Positions 1 to 8,868 are shown, numbered from the stretch's first letter. The stretch: DNA of 64,000 nt from Lacrimispora saccharolytica (GCA_016899975.1 JACJJN010000004.1:108350-172349), one strand, 5' to 3'. The notes: generated from the letters alone by a model not told the origin. Numbers and translations are program-made.

Positions 1-1527
1 TACTACGAAGGACTGCAGCTGCGGGTCAACGACCTCTGCTGTCAGGTTATTTACATAAGTTTTAATGTTCAGTGTTACGAAATCATCGCCAAGGCTGTCG
101 CTGAACGCCTGTTTCAGAACGGTTGCGCTGTCGATGCTTGTCTGGTTGTTTGCCGGAACGTAGTAGTCGATCTCAACCGGGAAGGTAACTCCCTCTGCAG
201 CCAGTTCTTCCATCGCCTGTGCTTTCAGCTCAGAAGCTTTATCTGCATCCAGACGAATCATGGTCTCGCCGTCAGACTCACCAAGTCCAAGCTTCTCAGC
301 TACAAGATCGGTATAATCTCTGCCGTCAGATGTGTAAACAAGGCCCTTCATGGTGTAGAAGTTGTTCTCGCACTTCAGCGGGTTGATCGCGTTGGTTCTT
401 GCATAGTAGCTGGTCAGATCCAGTCCGTAGTACATTGCCTGACGGAACGCTGTATTGGCGATCGCTTTGTTCCAGTTGTCATCCGGAGTTCCGTCTTCAT
501 TCATCTTGCTGTAGTTGAAGTGGAACTGATAGGAGAACTTATCCGGTCTCTTCTCTACCAGCTGATCGTGGTATTCGTTGTTTTCATCGTTGTAGATGGT
601 TGTCAGGTTACTCTCAGACAGGTCAATTCTGTCCAGCTCTCCTGCCTGGTACAGCTGGAAACCGGTGTCCAGAGACTCGATCATCTTGATAGTAACGGTA
701 TCAAAACGCTGGCTTTCTGTATCCCAGTAAGCTTCGTTCTTGGTCAGAACTTTTTCATTGTTCGGGGTATAGCTGGTCAGCAGGTATGCGCCGTTGAACC
801 ACATGGTGGTATCGTCGCAAGCCAGGAATCCATCGATGCCAAGCTCGTCGATCAGTGCCTGAGATGCCGGATACAGACAGTTGTAAGTAGCTACGGTCGG
901 GAAATACGGCAGCTCAGAGGTACAGTGGTAAACAACCGTGTAATCATCTGGAGCTTCGATTCCTACCATCTCAAGGAATTTGCTTCCTTCATCTGCGGTC
1001 AGGGCTCTTCCTTCTTCCTCGGACAGAGTCTTGGTGTACTCATAATATTCATCCGCGCCTGTGATCATTTCCTGAGGCATGGAGATGTTTGTGCTGGCAT
1101 TCTTGTGGTAGTTCATTACGAATTCAAGCCCGGTCAGGAAATCCTGTGCGGTACAGTCTGCTTTTTCCTCTCCGTTCTTGTCTACCCATTTTACGCCTTC
1201 TCTCAGCTTGAAGGTCCAGGTCAGTCCGTTATCGTCGGTGCTATAGTCCTCCGCCAGAGCCGGGATCAGCTGACCCTCACTGTCTGTAGACAGAAGACCT
1301 TCCACCAGGTTGGTGATAACGTTGGAGTCTGCTGCATTCTGAGAATTCAGAACGTTCAGAGTCTCCACCTCACGCGCCTGTGTCTCCCAGGTGTACAGAT
1401 CGGTAAGCTGGTCAGAACTTGCGGATTCCCCGCTGCCTGAAGTGCTTCCTCCGCTGCTGCCACAGCCTGCCAGCGCCATCATGGCTGCCAGCGTTAACGC
1501 TGTAAGCTTTGCTGTTGACTTTTTCAT
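1..1527 (-). CDS. Peptide ABC transporter substrate-binding lipoprotein (partial, runs off left edge)
   Basis: Extracellular solute-binding protein of family 5 (OppA/DppA type) that would capture oligopeptides for an ABC importer. The start at 1527 gives MKKSTAKLTALTLAAM followed by the lipobox LAGC with Cys22, so a lipid-anchored surface protein is expected, then a Ser/Gly linker. About 509 codons are visible and the C-terminus lies beyond base 1. Family-typical stretches include VETLNVLNSQNAAD, TDDNGLTWTFKLREG and AFRQAMYYGLD. The ribosome site GAGGAGA lies just upstream of the ATG. The gene has its own promoter and a roughly 300-nt leader that contains a short ORF and a terminator (separate entries), which suggests attenuation. 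Transporter permease genes would be expected to the left. The family call is firm; the ligand is unknown. Confidence 0.9.
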   Translation of the reverse strand, partial: MKKSTAKLTALTLAAMMALAGCGSSGGSTSGSGESASSDQLTDLYTWETQAREVETLNVLNSQNAADSNVITNLVEGLLSTDSEGQLIPALAEDYSTDDNGLTWTFKLREGVKWVDKNGEEKADCTAQDFLTGLEFVMNYHKNASTNISMPQEMITGADEYYEYTKTLSEEEGRALTADEGSKFLEMVGIEAPDDYTVVYHCTSELPYFPTVATYNCLYPASQALIDELGIDGFLACDDTTMWFNGAYLLTSYTPNNEKVLTKNEAYWDTESQRFDTVTIKMIESLDTGFQLYQAGELDRIDLSESNLTTIYNDENNEYHDQLVEKRPDKFSYQFHFNYSKMNEDGTPDDNWNKAIANTAFRQAMYYGLDLTSYYARTNAINPLKCENNFYTMKGLVYTSDGRDYTDLVAEKLGLGESDGETMIRLDADKASELKAQAMEELAAEGVTFPVEIDYYVPANNQTSIDSATVLKQAFSDSLGDDFVTLNIKTYVNNLTAEVVDPQLQSFVV

Positions 1528-1593
1528 ACAATTCTCCTCTCTTTCTCTGTCGATCCATCATGATTCACGATCAACCGGCAACATTTGTTTTAC

Positions 1594-1627
1594 AAAAAAA
1601 GCATAAACAAACGGATTTGTCTATGCT
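1594..1627 (-). terminator. Intrinsic terminator or attenuator in the leader of the peptide-binding gene
   Basis: On the minus strand a 12-bp stem (AGCATAGACAAA paired with TTTGTTTATGCT, one G-U) with loop TCCG is followed by seven T. It lies downstream of a good promoter at 1836-1864 and 66 nt before the ATG at 1527, so it can attenuate this gene. The TAG of the short leader ORF (1621-1623) is inside the ascending arm, so a ribosome there would block stem formation. Confidence 0.8.
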
Positions 1628-1743
1628 TCATTGCACGTGCATCTGATAACTGACAAAAGTCCACAATTCTTCTCTGATCCCTGGCGTATCTTCGGAATGC
1701 TCATTCCTTTCACATACGCTCCGGACGAATTCTCCGTCTGCAT
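1621..1743 (-). CDS. Short leader ORF, 40 codons, Cys-containing peptide
   Basis: ATG at 1743 is preceded by a full AGGAGG (1755-1760) with 11-nt spacing. The 40-residue product begins MQTENSSGAYVKGMSIPK and ends CGLLSVIRCTCNEA, with three Cys near the C-terminus. It lies between a consensus promoter and the terminator, and its TAG stop lies within the terminator stem. That layout fits a leader peptide whose translation controls read-through into the peptide-binding lipoprotein. A processed or secreted peptide, possibly a substrate of the neighbouring transporter, is a weaker alternative. I recognise no homologue, so expression and function are inference. Confidence 0.45.
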   Translation of the reverse strand: MQTENSSGAYVKGMSIPKIRQGSEKNCGLLSVIRCTCNEA

Positions 1744-1798
1744 GAATGGTGTAACCTCCTGCCAGCGAACCTGTTGTATCTTCAGCAGATGTAGTATT

Positions 1799-1817
1799 GT
1801 TACTTAAAAACAGTAAC
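1799..1817. repeat. Short inverted repeat just downstream of the leader promoter
   Basis: GTTACT and AGTAAC are separated by seven bases and begin about 12 nt after the expected transcription start. It could be an operator or a small RNA hairpin. No regulator can be assigned. Confidence 0.4.
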
Positions 1818-1835
1818 GTTTATCACATGTCCTGT

Positions 1836-1864
1836 ATTGTAGCAGAAATACATTTGTTTGTCAA
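1836..1864 (-). promoter_or_regulatory. Sigma-A type promoter for leader ORF and peptide-binding gene
   Basis: TTGACA at 1864-1859 and TACAAT at 1841-1836 on the minus strand are separated by exactly 17 bp. Transcription would start near 1829, about 300 nt upstream of the lipoprotein ATG. Confidence 0.8.
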
Positions 1865-1880
1865 TGACGTATTTTTGTAA

Positions 1881-3200
1881 TTATAGCAAATATTCCCTGT
1901 GGTAAATTTGTGAAAATCTTACAGAAATCATCTCATTCGCCCTATTTTTTCCATCGTCAGGCACGATTGCCTTCAAATATTCGCGGGTGTATCCCACCCA
2001 CCAGTTTTTGCCGTCCAGCTCCACTTTTTCCTCCAGCAATACCTCTTTTTCTTCGCCGAGGAAGCTCTCCATATACTCCTGTCTCCGCTGAGCGTCCAGC
2101 TCCAGCAGGATATGGCTGCGCCTGGTTTTTTCCTGTTCCTGGATCTGATCCGGCATCGCCGCCGCGCGGGTTCCTTCTCTTCTGGAATATTTGAAAATAT
2201 GGGTTTCGAAAAAATTCACTTCTTCCACAAACGCCCTGGACGCCTCAAACTCCTCCTCCGTTTCCCCCGGAAATCCCACGATCACATCGGTGGTCAACGC
2301 CGGGCGGTCATAGACCCTGCGCAGAAGCCTGCATTTTTCCATGTACTCTTCCGAACGGTAACGGCGGTTCATCCGCTCCAGCACGGTATCGCATCCGCTC
2401 TGCAGAGACAGATGGAAGTGCGGGCAGACTTTTGGAAGCGCGGCGATGGCTTCGGCAAATTCTTCGGTGATAATTCCCGGTTCCAGGGAGCCCAGGCGGA
2501 TCCGCCGGATTCCATCCACAGCATGGATCGTCCGGATCAAAGCCAGCAGATTCTGCCCCTCCTCCAGATCCACGCCGTAGGAACTCAGATGGATACCTGT
2601 AAGCACCACTTCCTGACATCCGGATTCCGCAAGACGCCGTACCTCCTCCAGCACATCCTCCGGCCGGCGGCTCCGCACCCGTCCGCGGGCATAGGGAATG
2701 ATGCAGTAGGTACAGAACTGATTGCACCCGTCCTGTACTTTGATGAACGCCCGGGTATGTTCCGCCGTCCGGCTGATGGACAATGTCTCATACTCTCTGT
2801 TGTGGGTCATATCCGTCACCCATGTGCCGGAACCGGAACGTCCCTCCTCCTTCTCCCGGAAATATTCTTCCAGGATCGCCGGAATCTCTTTCTTCTTATT
2901 ATTTCCTACGACCAGGTCAATGGCGGAATCCTGCTCCAGCTTTTCCCCTGCCGCCTGGACGTAACAGCCGCACGCCACCACGATGGCGTCCGGATTCATC
3001 TTTTTCGCCTTGTGGAGCATCTGGCGGGACTTCCGGTCAGCGATATTGGTCACCGTACAGGTATTGATAATATAAATATCCGCTCCCGGCGCAAACGGGA
3101 CGATCTCATAACCCTGCTGCTCCAGCATCTGCTGGATTGCCTCCAGTTCATAGGCATTCACTTTACACCCAAGATTATGAAGCGCTGCTTTTCTCTTCAT
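1881..3200 (-). CDS. mtaB: tRNA t6A37 methylthiotransferase MtaB
   Basis: Radical-SAM enzyme that adds the 2-methylthio group to N6-threonylcarbamoyladenosine at tRNA position 37. It is 439 aa, normal for the family. The N-terminal UPF0004 domain carries the first cluster cysteines (NLGCKVNAYE, TCTVTN, ACGCYVQ). The radical-SAM motif CNQFCTYC is near residues 158-165, and a TRAM-like C-terminus follows. MtaB rather than MiaB or RimO is chosen from the opening HNLGCKVNAYELEA. It is a single gene on the minus strand, and the promoter for the next gene lies beyond its stop. Confidence 0.93.
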   Translation of the reverse strand: MKRKAALHNLGCKVNAYELEAIQQMLEQQGYEIVPFAPGADIYIINTCTVTNIADRKSRQMLHKAKKMNPDAIVVACGCYVQAAGEKLEQDSAIDLVVGNNKKKEIPAILEEYFREKEEGRSGSGTWVTDMTHNREYETLSISRTAEHTRAFIKVQDGCNQFCTYCIIPYARGRVRSRRPEDVLEEVRRLAESGCQEVVLTGIHLSSYGVDLEEGQNLLALIRTIHAVDGIRRIRLGSLEPGIITEEFAEAIAALPKVCPHFHLSLQSGCDTVLERMNRRYRSEEYMEKCRLLRRVYDRPALTTDVIVGFPGETEEEFEASRAFVEEVNFFETHIFKYSRREGTRAAAMPDQIQEQEKTRRSHILLELDAQRRQEYMESFLGEEKEVLLEEKVELDGKNWWVGYTREYLKAIVPDDGKNRANEMISVRFSQIYHREYLL

Positions 3201-3274
3201 GGCTCCTCCTTATAATTTGTAGCATCATTATCTAATTTGCCAAATAATCCATCATATCTTTGTAGGTTTTCGTA

Positions 3275-3303
3275 TTGACTTTTCTATCTGTAAACGGTAA
3301 GAT
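3275..3303 (+). promoter_or_regulatory. Promoter of the HPr-like gene
   Basis: TTGACT (3275-3280), 17-bp spacer, TAAGAT (3298-3303). The ATG follows at 3362 after an AGGGAGG ribosome site. Confidence 0.65.
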
Positions 3304-3361
3304 TAAACTGTCAAATGAAGGTATTAAATATCATTAATAAAGCTATAGGGAGGATTTCACA

Positions 3362-3595
3362 ATGAAAACAGTACAGATTTCACTCAACTCTATTGACAAA
3401 GTTAAATCCTTTGTTAATGACATTTCCAAGTTCGATTTTGACTTCGACCTGGTATCCGGAAGATATGTGATCGACGCAAAATCCATCATGGGAATCTTCA
3501 GCCTGGATCTGTCCAAACCGATCGACCTGAACATCCACACAGACGGAGCTGATTTGGAAAACGTATTAAACGTACTGAATCCATATCTGGTTTAA
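3362..3595 (+). CDS. HPr-like protein lacking the phosphorylatable histidine
   Basis: 77-aa protein with the HPr fold signature: KSIMGIFSLDLSK (the Ser-46 region) and HTDGADLENVLNVL match the second half of PTS phosphocarrier HPr. The active-site loop, normally GLHARPA around His15, is replaced by NSIDKVKSF, and the only His is in the late NIHTDGAD segment. It therefore cannot accept phosphate from EI in the usual way, but it keeps the serine that HPr kinase modifies in HPr and in the catabolite co-regulator Crh. A regulatory, Crh-like role is inference. It has its own promoter, ribosome site and terminator, and is convergent with thiI. Confidence 0.8.
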   Translation: MKTVQISLNSIDKVKSFVNDISKFDFDFDLVSGRYVIDAKSIMGIFSLDLSKPIDLNIHTDGADLENVLNVLNPYLV

Positions 3596-3639
3596 TCCCG
3601 TGTGATCACACGACAGAAAAGTAACGTAAGCGTTTTTTG

Positions 3640-3676
3640 AGGAACCTGCCGGTTTGACCGGCAGGTTCCTTTCGTT
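3640..3676 (+). terminator. Terminator of HPr-like gene
   Basis: Perfect 12-bp stem GGAACCTGCCGG / CCGGCAGGTTCC with a short loop and a short T-rich tail, between the convergent HPr-like and thiI genes. Confidence 0.8.
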
Positions 3677-3734
3677 TCTGCGCTTTCCATGTAAGAGTTT
3701 TTCCTGCACTTCTGCGCTTTCCGCTTAAATTTTT

Positions 3735-4913
3735 TCAGTCAATCTCAATGACTTCCGCAGTCCGGAAGGCTGTCTCCATCATCTCATCGATCTTCTCCGC
3801 CAGATTCGTCTCAGAGCGGCGGATAATATTCAGATTCGGTTTCGTCACCGGATGTTTCGCGACAAAGATCGTACAGCAGTCCTCATAAGGAAGCACCGAT
3901 GTCTCATAGGTTCCGATCTTCTCAGAAATATCCACGATCTCCTGCTTGTCAAAACCGATCAGCGGCCGGAACACCGGCATCGTGCAGACTTCATTGGTCA
4001 CCGCAAGGCTGTGCATGGTCTGGCTTGCCACCTGTCCGATGCTTTCTCCTGTGATCAGTCCCAGGCATCCGTCTTCTTTCGCGAACATTTCCGCAAGCTT
4101 CATCATATAACGGCGCATGATGATCGTCAGTTCCTCGTGGGGGCATTTCTCATAGATATATAACTGGATATCCGTAAAGTTTACCACATGGAGACGGATC
4201 GGTCCGCTGTAGCGGGCAACCAGTTTTGCCAGATCCACAACTTTCTGTTTCGCTCTCTCGCTGGTGTACGGCGGCGCATGGAAATACACCGCGTCAATCT
4301 TCACTCCGCGTTTCGCAATCATGTATCCTGCCACCGGGCTGTCGATCCCTCCGGAAAGGAGCAGCATCGCCTGGCCGTTGGTTCCCACCGGCATACCGCC
4401 CGGTCCCGGGATCGTCTCGGAATACAGATAGATATTCTGACGGATCTCCACATTCAGATACACATCCGGATGATGCACGTCCACCTTCATATTCGGACAC
4501 GCGTCCAGAATCCGCTCTCCCAGCTCACAGTTCAGTTCCATCGAACTGAGGGGATACGTCTTTTTCGCACGGCGCGCGCATACCTTGAAGGTTTTCTCCT
4601 GTTCCCCGTACACCTGCTTCATGTAATCCACCACAGACGCTGCCAGATCTTCCAGTCCGGTATCCTCCAGGATCACCACCGGGCAGATGCCCGCAATACC
4701 GAAGACACACTTCAGAGCCTCCACAGCGCCATCGTAGTCAAACGCGCCTTCCGTGCGGACGTAGATCCGTCCCATCTCTCTGGTCACGGAAAATTCACCG
4801 TCTACCTGCTCCAGCGCACGGCGCATCTGGCGGCAGAGGGCTTCCTCAAAAATATGGCGGTTCTTGCCCTTAATGCCGATCTCCGCATATTTGATCAAAA
4901 ATGCCTTGAACAT
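3735..4913 (-). CDS. thiI: tRNA 4-thiouridine synthase ThiI
   Basis: Adenylates uridine 8 of tRNA and inserts sulfur; in many bacteria it also feeds thiamine thiazole synthesis. 392 aa: an N-terminal ferredoxin-like/THUMP region (MFKAFLIKYAEIGIKGKN) and a PP-loop ATPase with SGGIDSPVAG near residues 188-197. There is no C-terminal rhodanese domain, as is usual for Gram-positive ThiI, so sulfur should come directly from a partner desulfurase. That partner is encoded 15 nt upstream in the same operon. The direct repeat TTCTGCGCTTTCC occurs twice just past the stop (near 3676 and 3711). Confidence 0.95.
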   Translation of the reverse strand: MFKAFLIKYAEIGIKGKNRHIFEEALCRQMRRALEQVDGEFSVTREMGRIYVRTEGAFDYDGAVEALKCVFGIAGICPVVILEDTGLEDLAASVVDYMKQVYGEQEKTFKVCARRAKKTYPLSSMELNCELGERILDACPNMKVDVHHPDVYLNVEIRQNIYLYSETIPGPGGMPVGTNGQAMLLLSGGIDSPVAGYMIAKRGVKIDAVYFHAPPYTSERAKQKVVDLAKLVARYSGPIRLHVVNFTDIQLYIYEKCPHEELTIIMRRYMMKLAEMFAKEDGCLGLITGESIGQVASQTMHSLAVTNEVCTMPVFRPLIGFDKQEIVDISEKIGTYETSVLPYEDCCTIFVAKHPVTKPNLNIIRRSETNLAEKIDEMMETAFRTAEVIEID

Positions 4914-4928
4914 TTTCTTCCTCCTTTT

Positions 4929-6083
4929 TTACTTTCTTGTAAATCTTCTCAGCATCGGGATCACACGGTTCAGTACCTCCAGAACCGTGTCAATCTCCTC
5001 CGGCGTGGTATTCTCACTGAAACTGAAGCGGACCGAAGATTCCATCTCCGCCTTCGATGCGCCGATGGCTGTCAGGGTCGGGCTGCCCGCTCTCTTATGG
5101 GAAGAGCACGCAGAACCAGCGGACACATAGATGCCCTCATTTTCCAGGGTATGAAGCAGAACCTCGCTTCGAACGCCCAGGAAAGAAGCATTGACGATAT
5201 GCGGCGCCGCCTGCTCGCCGTCCGCCCCATGGACTGTCACGTTCTCCATCGCCTGAAGCCCATGGATCAGATGCTCCCGCAGCCGGTACATATGCGCCCG
5301 GGACTCCTTCAGTTTTCCGTACACCATCTCCGCCGCCAGCGCCATTCCCGCTGCTCCCGGCACGTTCTCGGTACCGGAACGCATTCCATTCTGCTGGCCG
5401 CCTCCGAGGATCACCGGACGGATCCTGGTCTTCTCCCGGATATACAGCATGCCGGTTCCCTTGGGTCCGTGGAATTTATGGCCGCTGACGGACAGCAGGT
5501 CGATGTTCATCTTTTTCGGATAAATGGGGAGTTTGCTGAACGCCTGGATCGCATCCACATGAAAGACTGTGTTGGGATTCTTTCTCTTGATCCGTTCTCC
5601 GATTTCCGCCACAGGCTCCACGGAGCCGATTTCATTGTTGACGAACATCACGGAAACCAGGATCGTCTCCGGCGTGATGGCTTCCTCCAGTTCCTGCAGA
5701 TCGATCATGCCTTCCCGGCTGACGCCGAGGCGGGTAACGGTAAATCCCATCTCTTCCAGAAAGCTGACCGGCGCCTGTACCGCCGGATGCTCGATCTGCG
5801 TCGTGATGATGTGTTTTCCCATTCTCTGCATCGCCAGCGCCGTTCCCACCAACGCCCAGTTGTTGGACTCCGTTCCTCCGGAGGTAAAATAAATTTCTTT
5901 TTCCTGAACTTTCAGGATCTTTGCCATCGTCTCCCTGGCGCGGCGCAGATACTGTTCCGCGTCCACTCCCTTCTGATGGAGGGCGGACGGATTCCCATAG
6001 TCTTCCAGCATCAGCTTTGTCACCAGTTCCGCCACTTCCGGGTACGCCCGGGTCGTTGCCGAATTGTCCAGATAAATTTCCAT
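4929..6083 (-). CDS. Cysteine desulfurase (NifS/IscS family), partner of ThiI
   Basis: PLP enzyme converting cysteine to alanine and enzyme-bound persulfide. 384 aa, opening MEIYLDNSATTRAYPEV. SVSGHKFHGPKG carries the PLP lysine, and SAGSACSSHKR carries the catalytic cysteine. It sits directly upstream of thiI and 1 nt downstream of rsmE, so it is probably the dedicated sulfur donor for s4U synthesis, comparable to NifZ of Bacillus subtilis. Housekeeping Fe-S assembly is less likely because no scaffold gene is nearby. Confidence 0.93.
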   Translation of the reverse strand: MEIYLDNSATTRAYPEVAELVTKLMLEDYGNPSALHQKGVDAEQYLRRARETMAKILKVQEKEIYFTSGGTESNNWALVGTALAMQRMGKHIITTQIEHPAVQAPVSFLEEMGFTVTRLGVSREGMIDLQELEEAITPETILVSVMFVNNEIGSVEPVAEIGERIKRKNPNTVFHVDAIQAFSKLPIYPKKMNIDLLSVSGHKFHGPKGTGMLYIREKTRIRPVILGGGQQNGMRSGTENVPGAAGMALAAEMVYGKLKESRAHMYRLREHLIHGLQAMENVTVHGADGEQAAPHIVNASFLGVRSEVLLHTLENEGIYVSAGSACSSHKRAGSPTLTAIGASKAEMESSVRFSFSENTTPEEIDTVLEVLNRVIPMLRRFTRK

Positions 6084-6084
6084 G

Positions 6085-6825
6085 TTATTCTTCCTCCATC
6101 AGATACATCAGAATGGAAAGCACCGTCATTCCCGCCGTCTCCGTTCTCAGGATCCGCCGTCCCAGAGTGATCGGTTCCGCGCCTGCTTCCACTGCCTTTT
6201 TTACTTCCTCTTCCTCAAATCCGCCCTCCGGTCCGATGAAGATGCCCACCGACTGGCCGGGACGGATGGACGCAAACAGTTCCCTGGTATGCTTCATGCC
6301 CTTCGCCAGCTCATACGGGATCAGGATCATATCAAGGGAACAGGCATACTCCAGCGCTTCCTCATATTTCATCACCGGACGTACCTGGGGTACGATCATC
6401 CGCTTGGACTGCTTTGCCGCGCTCTCAGAGATTCCCTGCCATCTTGCCACTTTGTTTTTGGCCTTTTTTTCATCCAGCTTCACCACACAGCGGCGGGATG
6501 CCACAGGAATTACCTCATGGACGCCAAGCTCCACTGCCTTCTGGATGATAAATTCCATTTTGTCCCCTTTGGGAAGTCCCTGGAACAGTGAAATGGAAGC
6601 CGGAAGCTCCAGGTTGTTTTCCATCGCATAGAGGATCACTGCCGTCACTTCTTCTTCGCTCAGCGTCTCAATATAACATTTATATTCCAAATTTCCCTGC
6701 GCGCTGACAAGGATCTCCTCGCCCGGCTTCATGCGCAGGACATTCTTGATATGATTGACATCATTTCCCGTAATATGGATGCGGGTGGGCTCAATCTGAT
6801 GCTCCTCCACAAAAAAACGATACAT
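6085..6825 (-). CDS. rsmE: 16S rRNA (uracil-1498-N3)-methyltransferase
   Basis: SPOUT-class SAM enzyme modifying U1498 of 16S rRNA. 246 aa. An N-terminal PUA-like region (HITGNDVNHIKNVLRMK) is followed by the trefoil-knot domain with FIGPEGGFEEEEV and a C-terminal LGRRILRTETAGM. Both are hallmark RsmE segments. It lies between prmA and the desulfurase gene in one minus-strand run; pairing with prmA is very common in Firmicutes. Confidence 0.95.
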   Translation of the reverse strand: MYRFFVEEHQIEPTRIHITGNDVNHIKNVLRMKPGEEILVSAQGNLEYKCYIETLSEEEVTAVILYAMENNLELPASISLFQGLPKGDKMEFIIQKAVELGVHEVIPVASRRCVVKLDEKKAKNKVARWQGISESAAKQSKRMIVPQVRPVMKYEEALEYACSLDMILIPYELAKGMKHTRELFASIRPGQSVGIFIGPEGGFEEEEVKKAVEAGAEPITLGRRILRTETAGMTVLSILMYLMEEE

Positions 6826-6894
6826 TTCTTCCTCTGCCTCTCTTATCCGCTGCAGCAGCTCAGCCCTGCTGAACCGTTACATGCAAAATCCATT

Positions 6895-7866
6895 TCAAAT
6901 CGCCTTTGGCGATGGGAGTTTCCGCGCAGTCACGGAGACCCATTCTCCCTGATGAGTCACTTCCACGATCTCAAGACCTGCCGCGGTCACCGCTTCCTTT
7001 ACGACCTCTTCCTTCACATCCAGGATTCCGGAAGTGATGTAGAGTCCGCCCGGTTTCATCTGATGTACGATCACCGGGGTCAGCGGTACCAGGACGTCTG
7101 CAAGAATATTTGCCGTTACAATATCGTATTTCTCATATCCGACGGTATCCTGAACGGTTTTGTCGTCGATAATGTTTCCGATCATCATATCGAAAGCCTC
7201 CGCAGGAATGCCGTTGGCTTCCTTATTTTCCTCCACAGCCGGAACCGCACAGGGATCCAGATCGGTGCCCACCGCATGTTTGGCTCCAAGCTTCAGGGCG
7301 ATGATGGAAAGGATTCCGCTTCCCGTTCCCACATCCAGCAGTTCCGTTTCCGGGGTCACATATTTTTTCAGCTGACGGATGCAGAGCTGTGTCGTCTCGT
7401 GCATACCGGTTCCGAAGGCTGTGCCCGGATCAATATGGATGATCATCTTGTCTTTGTCTTCTTCCTTCACTTCTTCCCAGGACGGAATGATCAGAATGTC
7501 GTCCACATAGAACTGCTTGAAATACGTCTTCCAGTTATTGATCCAGTCCTTGTCCTCTGTCTCGGACTCTGTGATCGTACATTCTCCCAGATCCAGAAAT
7601 TCCTGCAGTTCATCCAGCGCTTTTTTCACATCCGCCAGGATCTGTTCCTTGTCGTCCTCCGGCTCCAGATAGAAGTTCAGATAAGCCACGCCGTCGTCCT
7701 CCGGCATATCCGGCAGGATATCCACGAACATCTGCTGCTTGTCATATTCCGTCAGCGGCTGCCTGTCCTCAATCTCCACGCCCTGGACGCCGGCCTCCGC
7801 CAGCGCAGCAATGACGATATCTTCCATTTCCGCACGGGTCTTCAGGGTAAATTTGTTCCATTTCAT
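6895..7866 (-). CDS. prmA: Ribosomal protein L11 methyltransferase
   Basis: SAM-dependent methyltransferase that trimethylates ribosomal protein L11. 323 aa. The N-terminal substrate domain starts MKWNKFTLKTRAEMEDI. The Rossmann motif LLDVGTGSGILSI, GTGMHETTQLC and the NPPY-equivalent TANILADVLVPL are present. An AAGGAGC ribosome site precedes the ATG. It is followed by rsmE after 69 nt and preceded by the AEC transporter gene after 78 nt with no visible terminator, so one transcript may cover 8868 down to 3735. Confidence 0.95.
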   Translation of the reverse strand: MKWNKFTLKTRAEMEDIVIAALAEAGVQGVEIEDRQPLTEYDKQQMFVDILPDMPEDDGVAYLNFYLEPEDDKEQILADVKKALDELQEFLDLGECTITESETEDKDWINNWKTYFKQFYVDDILIIPSWEEVKEEDKDKMIIHIDPGTAFGTGMHETTQLCIRQLKKYVTPETELLDVGTGSGILSIIALKLGAKHAVGTDLDPCAVPAVEENKEANGIPAEAFDMMIGNIIDDKTVQDTVGYEKYDIVTANILADVLVPLTPVIVHQMKPGGLYITSGILDVKEEVVKEAVTAAGLEIVEVTHQGEWVSVTARKLPSPKAI

Positions 7867-7944
7867 AGGTTTTGGCTCCTTTTCTTTCTGTGTCTTCTTT
7901 ATCCTCTTTCACAGCTTTTCTTTCAGCCGCTGTTACTTTATCCG

Positions 7945-8868
7945 TTAATTCAGAAACATTGTATTGACCGTCACCGTGACCAGTGACAGGATAGTTGTCA
8001 GGATCGCGCCCTGTGCAAGCACTTCTGCTTTTTCACCGTTCTCCTGCGCAAGCATCAAAGGCATATTTCCCACCGGCATTGCCAGCAGCAGAACACTGAC
8101 ATCCAGGATTGTCTCATTGTGTACCAAAGGCCGCAGGACCATTCCGGCTGCGATGGGGATCACCAGCAGACGGATCAACGCTGCGCCGTAAAGTTTTCCG
8201 TTGGAAAAGATCTTTGCCGGGGACATCTGGGCTACCGATACACCCAGCACGATCATGGACAGGAAGGTGGTACATCTTCCCATATAGGAAGCGGCATCCT
8301 CCAAAAACACCGGCAGCGGGATCTCAAACCAGAACAGGATCAGCGCAGCCACGGCGCTTATGGTTCCGGCATTGATCATTTTTTTCCACTGGAACGCCTG
8401 CCTGTTTCCGGTTCCGCCCGCCATGACGGTAATGCCGTGGGTATAGATCAGAACATTGAAGAAGAAATTAAAAACCGTCACATAGATCACAGCGCCCTCG
8501 CCGAGCAGCGCTGACACCAGCGGAATTCCGATAAATCCGGTGTTTCCGTATACCATCATCATATGATAATATTTCCGTTCCTGCGGCTCCACCCGCAGCA
8601 GACGCGGCACCAGGATTCCCGCGGCAATGGCAAAGACGTAAGTGCCTGCGGCAATTCCCGCAGTCAGCAGGATGTCCTGACGGGTCGCTGTCATCTCGTC
8701 GCTGAAGACGCTGGCAATCATCAGGGCTGGATTGCATATGTTTGTGATCAGCCCGGACAACTGGCGGGAAGTGACTTCTGTCACCGCCTTCTTCCTATAT
8801 AGAAAAACGCCGACTGCGATCAATAAAAAAATAACCAGCATCTGCTGGAATACCACTCCTGTGCTCAT
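7945..8868 (-). CDS. AEC-family transporter
   Basis: Auxin-efflux-carrier family membrane protein of 307 aa with about ten predicted helices (hydrophobic runs from VFQQMLVIFLLIAVGVFLY onward). Family-typical features are the helix-1 segment and the NTGFIGIPLVSALLGEGA segment. Bacterial members export or import small carboxylates or other metabolites; the substrate cannot be told here. It has a promoter of its own at 8907-8935 and is the first gene of the run leading to thiI. Confidence 0.85.
   Translation of the reverse strand: MSTGVVFQQMLVIFLLIAVGVFLYRKKAVTEVTSRQLSGLITNICNPALMIASVFSDEMTATRQDILLTAGIAAGTYVFAIAAGILVPRLLRVEPQERKYYHMMMVYGNTGFIGIPLVSALLGEGAVIYVTVFNFFFNVLIYTHGITVMAGGTGNRQAFQWKKMINAGTISAVAALILFWFEIPLPVFLEDAASYMGRCTTFLSMIVLGVSVAQMSPAKIFSNGKLYGAALIRLLVIPIAAGMVLRPLVHNETILDVSVLLLAMPVGNMPLMLAQENGEKAEVLAQGAILTTILSLVTVTVNTMFLN

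Noticed and set aside
4188..6170. A 660-codon plus-strand frame across thiI and the cysteine desulfurase gene
   Set aside because: It spans two verified minus-strand genes and their junction, is His/Arg-rich, and resembles no protein.
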